In this document: positions 8,498-17,904 of the stretch, in pieces
Layout: every line of letters starts with the position of its first letter
Numbering within the stretch: the first letter of the stretch is position 1
DNA from: Lachnospiraceae bacterium
GTDB taxonomy: Bacteria > Bacillota > Clostridia > Lachnospirales > Lachnospiraceae
Length of the DNA: 53,054 bases
Assembly: GCA_015058015.1 (NCBI GenBank)
Contig: SVDM01000016.1
Coordinates: 1 to 53,054 of the forward strand
Direction of reading: 5' to 3'
Notes under the pieces: model-generated
Told to the model about the DNA's origin: nothing
Seen by the model: the letters and a program-made list of their open reading frames with translations, nothing else
Databases searched by the model: none
Made by a program: the position numbers and the translations under genes

Positions 8498-10816
8498 ATG
8501 AAAAAAAAGAATAGCATGATTTTAAGAGCTTTGGGCATAGTCTTATGCCTGGCTCTTACTACTTCAAATGTCTCCGGAGCGGCGATACTACCGGAGGACA
8601 GTAGTGGAGTAATCAGGGGGACATATTTCTTTACTTCCAATGAAGAATCTAATATTCAGCTTACGGATGAATTCGTCTGGAGAGACGAGTGCTTTACATA
8701 TTCATCCTTCAGGGGCTGCGGACATCTACGCCTCTTATCTACCCAGGCGGCTTTGGCATCGGCCAGCAGATACGGCGGGGGTCCCGACAAATACGAAAGG
8801 GACTGCTCGGATTGCGCAGAGAATATCAAGGCTATGCTAAGGGACATGGGCTTTAATTATGTTGAGGCCAATCAGTGGTATTCCAAGGAAACACAGGAGA
8901 ACTCATTGGGCGTAGCCATGGGTTTGCGAAAAATTATACAAGACGGTAAGACCTACACACTCCTTGCCATTATTCCGCGAAGCGCCGGATATAAGCAGGA
9001 ATGGGTGGGTAATTTTAATGTTGGCACAGGAGATTTTCATCAGGGCTTTAAGGAAGCCAGGGATGAAGCCCTTCGCTTTGCCAAACAATATATTAAGAAT
9101 CACAATGTAACCGGAGACTTAAAGGTATGGATTGCCGGCCACAGCAGGGGCGGAGCCGTATCCAATCTTTTAGGCGGTTTCTTTGCGGGAGGCGGAATCG
9201 ACTACTTCGGCGATGCTGTAAGCATCACTCCCCAGGATGTATATTGCTATACATTTGCTACACCAAGGAATATAAAAAGCGGTGTGGCTAATAATACTAT
9301 TCTAAGCGTAGGTGGCGCCCGCGGCGGAGTCTACCAATATGACACTCCGGGAGAACCTTATGAGTATTCAGGGGGCGGAGCAGTAGTTCCCACTGACGAA
9401 ATCTACACAGGAATCAGAAACTATCCCTTTAACTATGATGTTATAACCTATCTTCCCCCCGCGCTTTGGGGATTTACCAACTATGGACAGTACTGCACCT
9501 TCGAGGACGTGACGGAGGAGCAGATGAGGAAGGAACTATCATCCCTTAGTCCCTACGCCTACAACAAGTATATTAATGGAGGTGTGCCCTCACAGTTTCG
9601 TGAGAAAACCCTGGATCTGGCTACGCTTTCCACCAAAGACAGAGAAGGCGGCAGGTCCGGAGTTGAAGGCTGGGTTGAATTCTTAGAAGAGAGGATAGCA
9701 GGCTTTGCTAAGACATTTCCGACCAATGAGGCCTATGTGAACAATGGTTATCAGAAGACCCTCCAGTCTTACATATCAATGTATGGCATGCTAACCCCTG
9801 TTATGGGAAATATGGAGGAGATGGCTACACCGCTGATTCAGCCCCTTATTGTGTCCTACCTGCACTATGCATATACCAGACTTAAGGCAGAAGGCAAGGC
9901 TAATTCAGAGGGACAGGCTTCGGCCTTGGCTTTGGCGGACTTGCTGTCGATTTTCTTAGAAAAGCCTATAAATATCGAAGATTACAAGGTTGATGAGTTC
10001 TTTGCGGATGTAACAAAATTCGTTGCGGATAATGAGGACAAGGAGATACCTCAAAAAATACTTGGTTTGCTTGAAAAGCAGGTGCCTGAAAATTATGCCG
10101 ACATAGTAAGATTGGCAATGGGGGGCTATTGCCCGGGTTTTGATACTTCCAAACCCAGAGATATTCCTATTAGCAAAATAATTGCCGAATTTATCAAAGC
10201 ATGTGCTTACGGCCCGGATCCGGAGTCCAAGGCCTATGAGTCAGGTATCAGGGACCCTCGAGAAGTAAGAAATGCACTGTATGGAATGGTTTCGTTAATG
10301 TCATTGTTTGGTGATGACACCATAACGACCCTAAGTACGGCAATTAATGGTGGTAACGGAAGTTTTGAGGGGCTTGTTAACGTGCTTATAGACATCTTAA
10401 AGCAGAATAAAGATGCCGGCACCGGCAGCAATCCCACCACACCTTATGCAACCCTTGACGATGCAGCCAACGGTGAATTGACCAAAGCATTGAATAAGAT
10501 AGAGGAGCAGGTATTTAAGGTTATTGAAGACAATCATCTCTATACAGAAGAATTTAAACAACAGATAAGACAGCACTTGGCTGATGCTAAGGATTCTATC
10601 CCCAAAATCAGGGAGTGTGTGATGAATATGCTCTTTGGGGATACCGCATCTTATAACACGGAATACAATATCTACATGTTGGCCACTTTTATGGGCAATG
10701 TGGGTATCATTCCCCCTGCTCATTACAACGAAACATTCGTTGCCTGGGCCAGGGCCGGAGAGGATTGGAACGAAGAAGTAAGGGTACGAAAAATACCCCT
10801 TACAGGTTACGTGTAA
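8498..10816 (+). CDS. Secreted lipase class 3-like alpha/beta hydrolase
   Basis: A large exported protein (~772 aa). An N-terminal signal peptide (MKKKNSMILRALG then a hydrophobic run ending near SNVSGAA) precedes a hydrolase domain. The nucleophile elbow IAGHSRGGA puts the catalytic Ser at about residue 216. The following YCYTFATPRN segment is characteristic of lipase class 3 proteins. Residues ~400-770 are a helical, low-similarity region of unknown role. TTG 8495 directly precedes ATG 8498; the ATG is the better placed after GGGGGAAAG. The substrate, lipid or other ester, is not known. The gene stands alone, with the HExxH protein gene convergent to it. Confidence 0.75.
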   Translation: MKKKNSMILRALGIVLCLALTTSNVSGAAILPEDSSGVIRGTYFFTSNEESNIQLTDEFVWRDECFTYSSFRGCGHLRLLSTQAALASASRYGGGPDKYERDCSDCAENIKAMLRDMGFNYVEANQWYSKETQENSLGVAMGLRKIIQDGKTYTLLAIIPRSAGYKQEWVGNFNVGTGDFHQGFKEARDEALRFAKQYIKNHNVTGDLKVWIAGHSRGGAVSNLLGGFFAGGGIDYFGDAVSITPQDVYCYTFATPRNIKSGVANNTILSVGGARGGVYQYDTPGEPYEYSGGGAVVPTDEIYTGIRNYPFNYDVITYLPPALWGFTNYGQYCTFEDVTEEQMRKELSSLSPYAYNKYINGGVPSQFREKTLDLATLSTKDREGGRSGVEGWVEFLEERIAGFAKTFPTNEAYVNNGYQKTLQSYISMYGMLTPVMGNMEEMATPLIQPLIVSYLHYAYTRLKAEGKANSEGQASALALADLLSIFLEKPINIEDYKVDEFFADVTKFVADNEDKEIPQKILGLLEKQVPENYADIVRLAMGGYCPGFDTSKPRDIPISKIIAEFIKACAYGPDPESKAYESGIRDPREVRNALYGMVSLMSLFGDDTITTLSTAINGGNGSFEGLVNVLIDILKQNKDAGTGSNPTTPYATLDDAANGELTKALNKIEEQVFKVIEDNHLYTEEFKQQIRQHLADAKDSIPKIRECVMNMLFGDTASYNTEYNIYMLATFMGNVGIIPPAHYNETFVAWARAGEDWNEEVRVRKIPLTGYV

Positions 10817-10833
10817 TTATTTGTTCTATTTAA

Positions 10834-11346
10834 TTAAACACTTGCATCAAAACCTTGGCCCTTACCGCCTCCGGCTGCACCCTTCATGGCGCCTCCGTCC
10901 TTGCTGTAAGCAATAGCAGTTCTGGTTAATCCTCCGGACACGTAGACTCTGCCACACTCCGGACATATGGATGTGTATATGGAAACCGAAGCCCGAAGCA
11001 CTTTGCCGCCGCCTTCGTTTGCCTTGGCATAGGCGTTGGATACGTGTTCCTGTTCGTGGGCTCTTACGGCTCCGCCGGCTGCTCCCGGTGATACATGGGT
11101 AGGAGATTTAAAACTGACCATCTCATCAGAACCATCTACATATTTTCGGTTCTTGCAAGTCTGGCATTCTCCCTTTTGTACTGCGCCGGGACCGAAGGTT
11201 TTCTCACTTTCTCCTACGGCACCTGTTTTATCAACACCCGTTGCCCGGGCCACGTTTGCTTCAACGGCCTTGGCTATGGGATCGTTATTAACTAATGATT
11301 GTCTGTAACTCTCAGCGGGGCTCATCATAAAATCATCTATTCTCAT
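10834..11346 (-). CDS. HExxH putative metalloprotease-related protein
   Basis: A 170-aa protein with a zinc-type HEQEH motif at residues 97-101 and two Cys-x2-Cys pairs (61-64 CQTC, 128-131 CPEC). Pro/Gly/Ala-rich low-complexity flanks precede the HExxH core and form the C-terminus. The layout resembles the SprA-related putative metalloprotease family (PF12118). No signal peptide is visible. The start ATG 11346 follows an AGAAGGTG site. Metal binding is probable and peptidase activity unproven. It is convergent with the secreted lipase-like gene, 17 bp away. Confidence 0.6.
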   Translation of the reverse strand: MRIDDFMMSPAESYRQSLVNNDPIAKAVEANVARATGVDKTGAVGESEKTFGPGAVQKGECQTCKNRKYVDGSDEMVSFKSPTHVSPGAAGGAVRAHEQEHVSNAYAKANEGGGKVLRASVSIYTSICPECGRVYVSGGLTRTAIAYSKDGGAMKGAAGGGKGQGFDASV

Positions 11347-11434
11347 AGAGCACCTTCTTTCGCAAATCTAAAAATGAACAGTTCTTTGCCCATATATTAT
11401 ACCACAAAATATTGGAGAAATCCAGCAAACACGG

Positions 11435-11489
11435 GGCATAAAACAAGCTTATGCCTATCCGAAGGTGCAACTTTTTATACCTTTTATGC
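11435..11489. other. Nested inverted repeats between murI and the HExxH gene
   Basis: GGCATAA/TTATGCC (11435-11441/11449-11455) forms a 7-bp hairpin. The overlapping GCATAAAA (11436-11443) can instead pair with TTTTATGC (11482-11489), giving two mutually exclusive folds. On the minus strand this lies in the possible leader of the HExxH gene. No known riboswitch core is recognised. Confidence 0.3.
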
Positions 11490-11572
11490 AAAAAAAGAAA
11501 TACTCATGACGGATTTACAGTAACCCCAAAGAAGGGTAAACTAATACTAGTACTTTTTGGGAGAGATATATG

Positions 11573-12376
11573 ATGAAAATCGGAATATTCGATTCCGGCA
11601 TCGGCGGTTTAAGTGTGCTTCACAAGGCCTTATCTGCTATACCGGATGCAGAATTTATATATTATGCTGACACTGAGAATGTGCCCTACGGAGAGAAGTC
11701 CAGGGAAGAGATAGAGCAACTCTCTGAGAATGTCATGCAGTTTTTATTTACCAGAGACATGGAAGCTATTGTGGTGGCCTGCAATACAGCTACCAGCGTT
11801 GCCATCAAAAAACTTCGGGCAGAATATGCCCTTCCCATCATCGGCATGGAGCCGGCTATTAAGAAGGCCAGGGATGAATACCCGGAAGGGAGAACTTTGG
11901 TTATAGCCACACCTGTTACGGTTATGGGGGATAAGATGCGTTATCTCTTAGAACAGGTTGACTCCAAACATTTAGTAGACCTTATTGCAACCCCTAAGCT
12001 GGTGAGATATGCGGAAGCTGGGGTATTTGAAGATGAAGAGATTAAAGAATACCTCCTGGGACAATTTAAAGGTCTTGACCTGGGAATCTACTCATCACTG
12101 GTCCTTGGCTGCACTCATTTTAATTACTTTAAGACCCTGCTAAGGAGCATCCTGCCTGAGTCTGTTCACTTTGTGGACGGAGTGGAAGGTACTGTCATGC
12201 AACTTATGAGAAAGACGGGCCTTGACCCGGAGGGTGTTCACAGGAAGAGATGCGCGCCCACCAAGAAGTACATGGACCGGGTATCTTTCTTTTATTCCGG
12301 TTGGGAGGCCTTGCCGGAAGATTTGAGCAAGATAGAGTGTTACTTTGATAAGCTTGACGAGGTGGAGAAGCTTTAG
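11573..12376 (+). CDS. murI: Glutamate racemase
   Basis: Makes D-glutamate for peptidoglycan. The family signatures are all present: IGIFDSGIGGLSVL at the N-terminus, the first catalytic cysteine in VVACNTATS, and the second in LVLGCTHFNYF. About 267 aa, a normal length. Two ATGs in a row (11570, 11573) are possible; GGGAGAG (11559-11565) is better spaced for the second. It begins a rightward run with cca, a lipoprotein and a phosphohexomutase. Confidence 0.95.
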   Translation: MKIGIFDSGIGGLSVLHKALSAIPDAEFIYYADTENVPYGEKSREEIEQLSENVMQFLFTRDMEAIVVACNTATSVAIKKLRAEYALPIIGMEPAIKKARDEYPEGRTLVIATPVTVMGDKMRYLLEQVDSKHLVDLIATPKLVRYAEAGVFEDEEIKEYLLGQFKGLDLGIYSSLVLGCTHFNYFKTLLRSILPESVHFVDGVEGTVMQLMRKTGLDPEGVHRKRCAPTKKYMDRVSFFYSGWEALPEDLSKIECYFDKLDEVEKL

Positions 12377-12402
12377 TTTATTAGACAATACGAGGGTTTA
12401 TT

Positions 12403-13734
12403 ATGAAGATTAACTTACCCTTAGATGTAAGTGAGATAATTAGAGAACTTGAAAAGTGCGGCTTTGAAGGCTTCGCAGTTGGTGGTTGTGTCAGGGATTC
12501 TATCCTTGGCAGAACTCCTGATGATTGGGATATTACCACATCCGCCAAGCCTGAGGAGATTAAGAAGATATTCCCCAGAACCGTGGATACGGGTATCGCC
12601 CACGGAACTGTTACGGTGCTGTGGGGCAGCGGCCAATACGAAGTGACCACCTACCGTATCGACGGGGTATACAGTGACGGTAGACATCCTGACAGCGTCT
12701 CCTTTACTGCCAACTTGACGGAAGATTTGAAACGTCGGGACTTCACGGTAAATGCCATGGCGTACAATGACACTGTAGGTCTTGTGGACGAGTTTGACGG
12801 TATGGGGGATATTGAGAAAAAGATAATCCGCTGCGTAGGAGAAGCGGGGGATCGTTTCGACGAGGATGCCCTTCGAATCTTTCGGGCGGTGAGATTCTCT
12901 TCCCAGTTGGGATTTGACATTTTCGAGGATACAAGGAAGGCTATTAAAGAAAAGGTTCCTAACCTGGCAAATGTCAGCGCAGAGCGTATCCAAACGGAGC
13001 TTTTAAAGCTGGTTGTATCGCCCCATCCTGAAAAAATCAGGGATTGCTATGAGTTGGGAATAACCGGAGCCATCCTGCCGGAGTTCGACCTTATGATGAA
13101 GACTCCCCAGAACAGTAAGCATCATTGCTACAGCGTGGGAGAACACACAATTAAGGTTATGGAGAATGTGGAAGCTACCAGGGTTCTTCGCCTTGCGGCT
13201 CTCTTCCATGATGTGGGCAAGCCTGTTAAGAAGACTACTGACGATAAGGGTAGCGACCATTTCTACGGTCATCCTGAAGAGGGGGCCCATATGACCTACC
13301 GCATCCTTAAGAGGCTTAAGTTCGATAATGATACCATTAGTAAAGTTAAAGCGCTTATTAAATGGCATGATACCAGACCCGAACCGAATATGAAGAGCGT
13401 TCGAAGACTTCTGTCTAAAGTGGGAGAGGACCTCTTCCCGGAACTTTTAGAGATAAAGCGTGCTGATATCCTGGGACAAAGCGATTATATGAGGGAAGAA
13501 AAGCTGGATATCCTTAAGGCCTACGAGACCTGTTATAAGCAGATTCTAAAGGACAAGCAGTGCGTAAAGATTAAGGATCTGGCCATAAACGGTAACGACC
13601 TGATAGGGCTTGGGATTCCTAAGGGAGTGGAGATAGGACATAAGCTTTCCGCCCTCCTTGATAGGGTGATTGATGACCCTGAGTTGAATAAAAGAGAAAT
13701 ATTGATTTCACTTATTGCCGAACATAAGGTATAA
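12403..13734 (+). CDS. cca: CCA tRNA nucleotidyltransferase (class II, with HD domain)
   Basis: Adds or repairs the 3' CCA of tRNAs. The class II nucleotidyltransferase head is clear: AVGGCVRDSILGRTPDDWDI (metal Asp pair), then RRDFTVNAMAYN and the RNA-binding DRFDEDALRIFRAVRF. A C-terminal HD domain (LAALFHDVGKPV) may carry phosphohydrolase activity. 443 aa. It lies 26 bp after murI and is probably cotranscribed. The tRNA genes in this window show no encoded CCA, consistent with a need for this enzyme. Confidence 0.95.
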   Translation: MKINLPLDVSEIIRELEKCGFEGFAVGGCVRDSILGRTPDDWDITTSAKPEEIKKIFPRTVDTGIAHGTVTVLWGSGQYEVTTYRIDGVYSDGRHPDSVSFTANLTEDLKRRDFTVNAMAYNDTVGLVDEFDGMGDIEKKIIRCVGEAGDRFDEDALRIFRAVRFSSQLGFDIFEDTRKAIKEKVPNLANVSAERIQTELLKLVVSPHPEKIRDCYELGITGAILPEFDLMMKTPQNSKHHCYSVGEHTIKVMENVEATRVLRLAALFHDVGKPVKKTTDDKGSDHFYGHPEEGAHMTYRILKRLKFDNDTISKVKALIKWHDTRPEPNMKSVRRLLSKVGEDLFPELLEIKRADILGQSDYMREEKLDILKAYETCYKQILKDKQCVKIKDLAINGNDLIGLGIPKGVEIGHKLSALLDRVIDDPELNKREILISLIAEHKV

Positions 13735-13768
13735 TTAACAGTTAGAATTTGTGGGGAAGCGATAAGCA

Positions 13769-14953
13769 ATGAAGGTTATAGAACATTTTTTGAATCTAAA
13801 TAAGAAGGCAGTAGCGACATCTATGGTGTTGCTGCTGTTTTTGTGCGTATTTGCTACATCCTGCACCAAGAAGGGTGGAGGGGAGAGTTCTCTTCATTCC
13901 TATGCGGAGCTAAACAGTAAGGAAGAACTCTTCATCTTTGAAAGCGCGGAAAAGGAAAGCTCAAGGATACTCTGCGTTAATCTCACCACCGGCGCAGACG
14001 CGGTATTTACCTACTCGGGTCGTACGGAGGTTCTGACAGACAAGGGTGAAGCCACCGTGGTAGATAGCATTAAGTGCGGAGAGCTTATTAGGCTTACGTA
14101 TAACAAGACGGACAATATCTTAAACTATATACATGTGGCCAAGGACTCCTGGACCTATGATACCTTGGGAGGCTACGTTAATGTTAATACGGAGCTGGGA
14201 GCTATTAATGTAGAGGATAAGACTTACAAAGCCGCATCCCATTACATGGTATATTCCAACGGCACCAGAACCAGCATGGACAATGTGGTGGAAAAAGACG
14301 CCTTGACGGTGCGGGGTATCGATAAGACGGTGTACTCCATTACCGTAACGGCAGGCCACGGTACTGTTACTTTGAAGGATTTGGACGCATATATCGGCGG
14401 CTGGATAGAGATAGGAAAAGTAATTACTCTAATTAAGAAAGATATGGTGTTAGATGTTCCCGAAGGCGAATACAAGGTTCACCTTAGCAGGAAGGGCTAT
14501 ACGGGAGAAGCACTGGTTAGTGTAGCCAGGGGCGAGACTTCTGTTATAGAGGCATCTTCTGTTACGGAGACCAAGGCATCTACGGGAATGCTGACCTTTA
14601 AGATAAAGCCTGAGGAGGCCAACCCCCTTATATATCTTAACGGGGCCAAGGTGGAGACCACAGAGCCTATGGAACTTCCCTACGGCAGATATTATCTGGC
14701 TATTAAGGCGGAAGGTTACGAGACCTACGGCGGAACGGTGGTACTTCAAAGTCCTACTGCAACTTTGGAGATTGAGCTTACCAAAGCTTCTGCTTCCGGT
14801 GGCAGTTCGGCGGCATCAAGCGGTTCGGGAAGTTCCGGCACCACGTCTTCCGGCAGCGGTAGCAGTACCATGAACTCTTCGGAGCGGCAATCCGTTCTAA
14901 GGTCTATTCAGGATGCAATGAATTCTATATCAAATAAACTGTATGGTAATTAA
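13769..14953 (+). CDS. PEGA-domain lipoprotein of unknown function
   Basis: A 394-aa surface lipoprotein. The N-terminal hydrophobic segment (MVLLLFLCVFATSC) ends in a lipobox with Cys at about residue 32. The central region has no recognised fold. Two consecutive PEGA-like beta domains follow (VPEGEYKVHLSRKGY near residue 230 and LPYGRYYLAIKAEGYETYGG near 300), then a Ser/Gly/Thr-rich linker (~345-372) and a short helical end. PEGA domains are usually wall- or carbohydrate-associated. Its place between cca and the phosphohexomutase suggests an envelope role, which is inference only. Confidence 0.7.
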   Translation: MKVIEHFLNLNKKAVATSMVLLLFLCVFATSCTKKGGGESSLHSYAELNSKEELFIFESAEKESSRILCVNLTTGADAVFTYSGRTEVLTDKGEATVVDSIKCGELIRLTYNKTDNILNYIHVAKDSWTYDTLGGYVNVNTELGAINVEDKTYKAASHYMVYSNGTRTSMDNVVEKDALTVRGIDKTVYSITVTAGHGTVTLKDLDAYIGGWIEIGKVITLIKKDMVLDVPEGEYKVHLSRKGYTGEALVSVARGETSVIEASSVTETKASTGMLTFKIKPEEANPLIYLNGAKVETTEPMELPYGRYYLAIKAEGYETYGGTVVLQSPTATLEIELTKASASGGSSAASSGSGSSGTTSSGSGSSTMNSSERQSVLRSIQDAMNSISNKLYGN

Positions 14954-14965
14954 CGGAGGTTTAAT

Positions 14966-16693
14966 ATGGATTACAAAGAAATATACAATCAGTGGCTTAC
15001 ATTGCCATGCTTTGACGAGAGAACAAAAGAGGAACTTCGCGGTATCGCGGGGGATGAGAAGGAGATAGAGGAGCGTTTCTACACCGACCTTAAGTTCGGG
15101 ACAGCGGGACTTAGAGGTATAATCGGTGCAGGAACCAACAGGATGAACATCTATACCGTAAGACGTGCAACCCAGGGTCTGGCGGATTATATCAACATGG
15201 TGGGGGCAGCTAAAAGAGGCGTTGCCATTGCCCACGATTCAAGACATATGTCGGTGGAATTCGCCGAGGAGTCTGCCCTTTGTCTGGCAGCCAACGGAAT
15301 CAAGGCGTACATCTTCGATTCCCTTCGCCCCACACCGGAGCTTTCCTTCGCGGTAAGACATCTGCATTGCATTGCAGGAATCAATATCACTGCCAGCCAC
15401 AACCCGGCAGAATACAACGGATATAAGGTGTATTGGGAGGACGGCGCACAGATTACTCCGCCTCACGACACGGGCATCACCGAGAAGGTTCTGGCAAGAA
15501 CCGACTTTGCCACCTTAAAGACTATGGATAAAGATGCGGCTATATCCGCCGGCCTCTTTGAAGTAATAGGGGACAAGGTGGATGATGCCTATATTGCGGA
15601 ATTAAAGAAGCAGATCAAGTGTCAGGATACCATAGACAAGTATCAAAAGGACATTAAGATTGTCTATACTCCCCTTCACGGAACCGGCAATATTCCCGTA
15701 CGCCGTATCTTAAAAGAGATCGGCTTCGAGAATGTGTATGTGGTTCCCGAACAGGAGAAACCCGACGGTGACTTCCCAACGGTTCCATACCCCAATCCCG
15801 AGACTGAGGATGCATTTAAATTAGGCCTTGAACTTGCAGGGAAGGTTGACGCTGACCTTGTGCTGGCCACAGACCCGGATGCAGATCGCTTAGGCGTACA
15901 TGTTAAGGATAAGGAGGGCAAATACCACTCCCTTACCGGTAACATGTCAGGATGTCTCTTAGGCGAGTATGAGCTGGCAAGAACCAAGGATGCCGGCAAT
16001 TTCCCCGCTGACGGAGCATTAATTAAGAGTATAGTTACCTCCAACCTGGCAAGAGCCATTGCAGAGAATTATGGCGCAGAGCTGGTGGAAGTTCTTACAG
16101 GCTTTAAGTACATCGGCGGCAAGATGCTGGAATTCGAAACCACCGGCAAGGGAACTTATCTCTTCGGATTCGAGGAAAGCTACGGATGCCTGATTGGTAC
16201 ATATGCAAGGGACAAAGACGCTGTAGTTGCAAGTATGGCATTATGCGAGATGGCAGCTTTCTATAAGGGTAAGAACATGACCCTTTGGGATGCCATGATT
16301 GAGATGTACGAAAAGTACGGCTACTACAAGGAGGATGTTCAGTCCATCACCTTAAAGGGTATAGAGGGAGCTGAGAAGATTAAGTCCATTATGGAAGGAC
16401 TGCGCGGCAACACTCCCGAAGAAATCGGAGGATACGATGTCCTTCGGGTTAGAGACTATAAGAAGCAGACCATTACCGACGTTAAAACCGGCAATGTAAC
16501 CTCAACAGGTCTGCCCCAATCAGATGTTTTATACTACGATCTTCCGGACAATTCCTGGGTATGCATAAGACCCTCCGGAACGGAGCCGAAGATAAAAGTT
16601 TATTATGGCATAAAAGCTGATTCTTTGGCGAAATCTGAAGAGGAATCTAAAAAAATGGGAGAATCTGCCATGAAGATGCTACAAATAGACTAA
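14966..16693 (+). CDS. Phosphoglucomutase/phosphomannomutase family protein
   Basis: A 575-aa alpha-D-phosphohexomutase that interconverts hexose 1- and 6-phosphates. The active-site phosphoserine loop is TASHNPAEYNGYK, the metal-binding loop is TDPDADRLG, the sugar-specificity loop is GFEESYG, and the phosphate-binding RPSGTEPK is near the C-terminus. The length and the N-terminal LKFGTAGLRG match the PgcA-type glucose enzyme of Firmicutes. It starts 12 bp after the lipoprotein with an ACGGAGGT site. Confidence 0.92.
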   Translation: MDYKEIYNQWLTLPCFDERTKEELRGIAGDEKEIEERFYTDLKFGTAGLRGIIGAGTNRMNIYTVRRATQGLADYINMVGAAKRGVAIAHDSRHMSVEFAEESALCLAANGIKAYIFDSLRPTPELSFAVRHLHCIAGINITASHNPAEYNGYKVYWEDGAQITPPHDTGITEKVLARTDFATLKTMDKDAAISAGLFEVIGDKVDDAYIAELKKQIKCQDTIDKYQKDIKIVYTPLHGTGNIPVRRILKEIGFENVYVVPEQEKPDGDFPTVPYPNPETEDAFKLGLELAGKVDADLVLATDPDADRLGVHVKDKEGKYHSLTGNMSGCLLGEYELARTKDAGNFPADGALIKSIVTSNLARAIAENYGAELVEVLTGFKYIGGKMLEFETTGKGTYLFGFEESYGCLIGTYARDKDAVVASMALCEMAAFYKGKNMTLWDAMIEMYEKYGYYKEDVQSITLKGIEGAEKIKSIMEGLRGNTPEEIGGYDVLRVRDYKKQTITDVKTGNVTSTGLPQSDVLYYDLPDNSWVCIRPSGTEPKIKVYYGIKADSLAKSEEESKKMGESAMKMLQID

Positions 16694-16740
16694 GGCAAGG
16701 AAAAAAAGTCCTAAAAACCCAATAAATATGCGAAATATCC

Positions 16741-16769
16741 TTGACAAACAATTTTGAAACAGTTATAAA
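16741..16769 (+). promoter_or_regulatory. Promoter of the HU gene
   Basis: TTGACA (16741-16746), a 17-bp spacer and TATAAA (16764-16769) form a near-consensus sigma-A promoter. The start should fall near 16776, giving a ~60-nt leader before ATG 16837. Confidence 0.8.
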
Positions 16770-16836
16770 TAAACATGAAGGTAGTTAAAAACTAAAACCT
16801 CAAAAAAATTTGGAAATTCCATAGGAGGAAGAAATT

Positions 16837-17112
16837 ATGAACAAAGCAGAGTTAGTTGCAGCAATGGCTGACAAGGCAGGTCTTTCAAAGAAGGACGCAG
16901 AGAAGGCATTAAAGGCATTTACAGAGGTTGTAACTGCACAGTTAAAGAAAGGACAGAAGATTCAGTTAGTTGGATTCGGAACATTCGAAGTAGCTAAGAG
17001 AGCAGCTAGAACAGGTAGAAACCCACAGTCCGGTAAAGAGATTAAGATCCCGGCTTCAAAGGCACCTAAGTTCAAAGCTGGTAAGGCTTTAAAGGATGCA
17101 GTTAACAAATAA
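16837..17112 (+). CDS. hup: HU-family DNA-binding protein
   Basis: A 91-aa histone-like nucleoid protein. It begins [20 protein letters not shown], carries the family signature [21 protein letters not shown] with the DNA-intercalating arm RNP, and ends in a helical [17 protein letters not shown] (16823-16828) is ideally placed. Codon use is strongly biased (AAG, GCA, GTT), as expected for an abundant protein. It has its own promoter and a strong terminator. Confidence 0.96.
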   Translation: MNKAELVAAMADKAGLSKKDAEKALKAFTEVVTAQLKKGQKIQLVGFGTFEVAKRAARTGRNPQSGKEIKIPASKAPKFKAGKALKDAVNK

Positions 17113-17132
17113 TTCTTTAAGATGAATATGAG

Positions 17133-17165
17133 GGATGTTGCGAGTTTCTCGCAACATCCTTTTTT
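17133..17165 (+). terminator. Terminator of the HU gene
   Basis: A perfect 12-bp stem (17133-17144/17148-17159) with a TTT loop is followed by T6 (17160-17165). Confidence 0.92.
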
Positions 17166-17230
17166 ATAGCTGCCCTAGGCTTTCGAAGAAAGGCGTAGGA
17201 TTTCTACACTGTTTAAGGAGACAAGTAACC

Positions 17231-17470
17231 ATGAGACTGGATAAGTATTTAAAAGTATCCCGCCTTATAAAGAGGCGTACTGTTGCCAACGAGGCCTGTG
17301 ACGCCGGACGTGTATCGGTGAACGGCAAGGTTGCCAAGGCTTCCGTCAATGTGAAGCCCGGGGATATCTTAGAGATAGCCTTCGGAACCAAAACTGTGAA
17401 GGCTGAAATTGTCACAGTGGCCGAGACCGTGAAAAAAGAGGAAGCAGGAGATATGTACAAACTTCTGTAG
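17231..17470 (+). CDS. rqcP: S4-domain protein, RqcP/YabO-like
   Basis: A 79-aa protein made almost entirely of an S4 RNA-binding domain (MRLDKYLKVSRLIKRRTVAN, then the VSVNGKVAKASVNVKPGDIL hairpin). In B. subtilis the homolog YabO, renamed RqcP, works with RqcH in Ala-tailing of stalled nascent chains on 50S subunits. Synteny supports this: it lies just before divIC, as in B. subtilis. The frame is open upstream to 17135, but that part covers the HU terminator. ATG 17231 with AAGGAGA is the start. Confidence 0.85.
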   Translation: MRLDKYLKVSRLIKRRTVANEACDAGRVSVNGKVAKASVNVKPGDILEIAFGTKTVKAEIVTVAETVKKEEAGDMYKLL

Positions 17471-17557
17471 AGAAATTGTGTGATAAATCATTTTATTGTT
17501 GAAAAATAGCAATGAATTGTTTATTATAATGATAAAGGTTGTAATGAGGTGGTGTGT

Positions 17558-17857
17558 ATGGCAAGAAAGAGGGCCGTTACACGTAATAATAAAAAGTCTA
17601 TGGTGTATATAAGCGGTATCCTTACCATTATGCTTACCGTTCTTATTGTATTAAGTCTTAAGCTGAATTCTCAGCGGGAGGCTCTATTGGCTGAATCCAA
17701 AGATTTGGAATACAAGAAGCAGGTTGAGCAGCAGAGGACCGAAGAGATTAACGCCTTCAAGGACAGCACGGACACCAAGGAATTTATTGAGCGGACTGCA
17801 AAAGAAAAACTGGGTCTGCTATATGAGAATGAGATAATATTTAAAAAAGAAAAATAA
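17558..17857 (+). CDS. divIC: Septum formation initiator, DivIC/FtsB family
   Basis: A 99-aa bitopic division protein: a short basic cytoplasmic N-terminus (MARKRAVTRNNKK), one membrane span (VYISGILTIMLTVLIVLSLK), then an extracytoplasmic coiled coil and a conserved EFIERTAKEKLGLLYENE tail typical of DivIC. GTG codons at 17549 and 17552 are in frame, but GAGGTGG (17546-17552) serves ATG 17558. It sits between rqcP and tilS; the yabP, yabQ and spoIIE genes usually nearby are absent. Confidence 0.88.
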   Translation: MARKRAVTRNNKKSMVYISGILTIMLTVLIVLSLKLNSQREALLAESKDLEYKKQVEQQRTEEINAFKDSTDTKEFIERTAKEKLGLLYENEIIFKKEK

Positions 17858-17861
17858 TTAC

Positions 17862-17893
17862 GGCAGATGTATAAAGATATATCTGCCTTTCTT
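17862..17893 (+). terminator. Terminator or attenuator between divIC and tilS
   Basis: An 11-bp stem with one G-U pair (17862-17872/17877-17887) and an AAAG loop, followed by TTTCTT. It lies 12 bp upstream of tilS, so partial read-through is likely. Confidence 0.65.
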
Positions 17894-17904
17894 AATTAGG
17901 GCAT

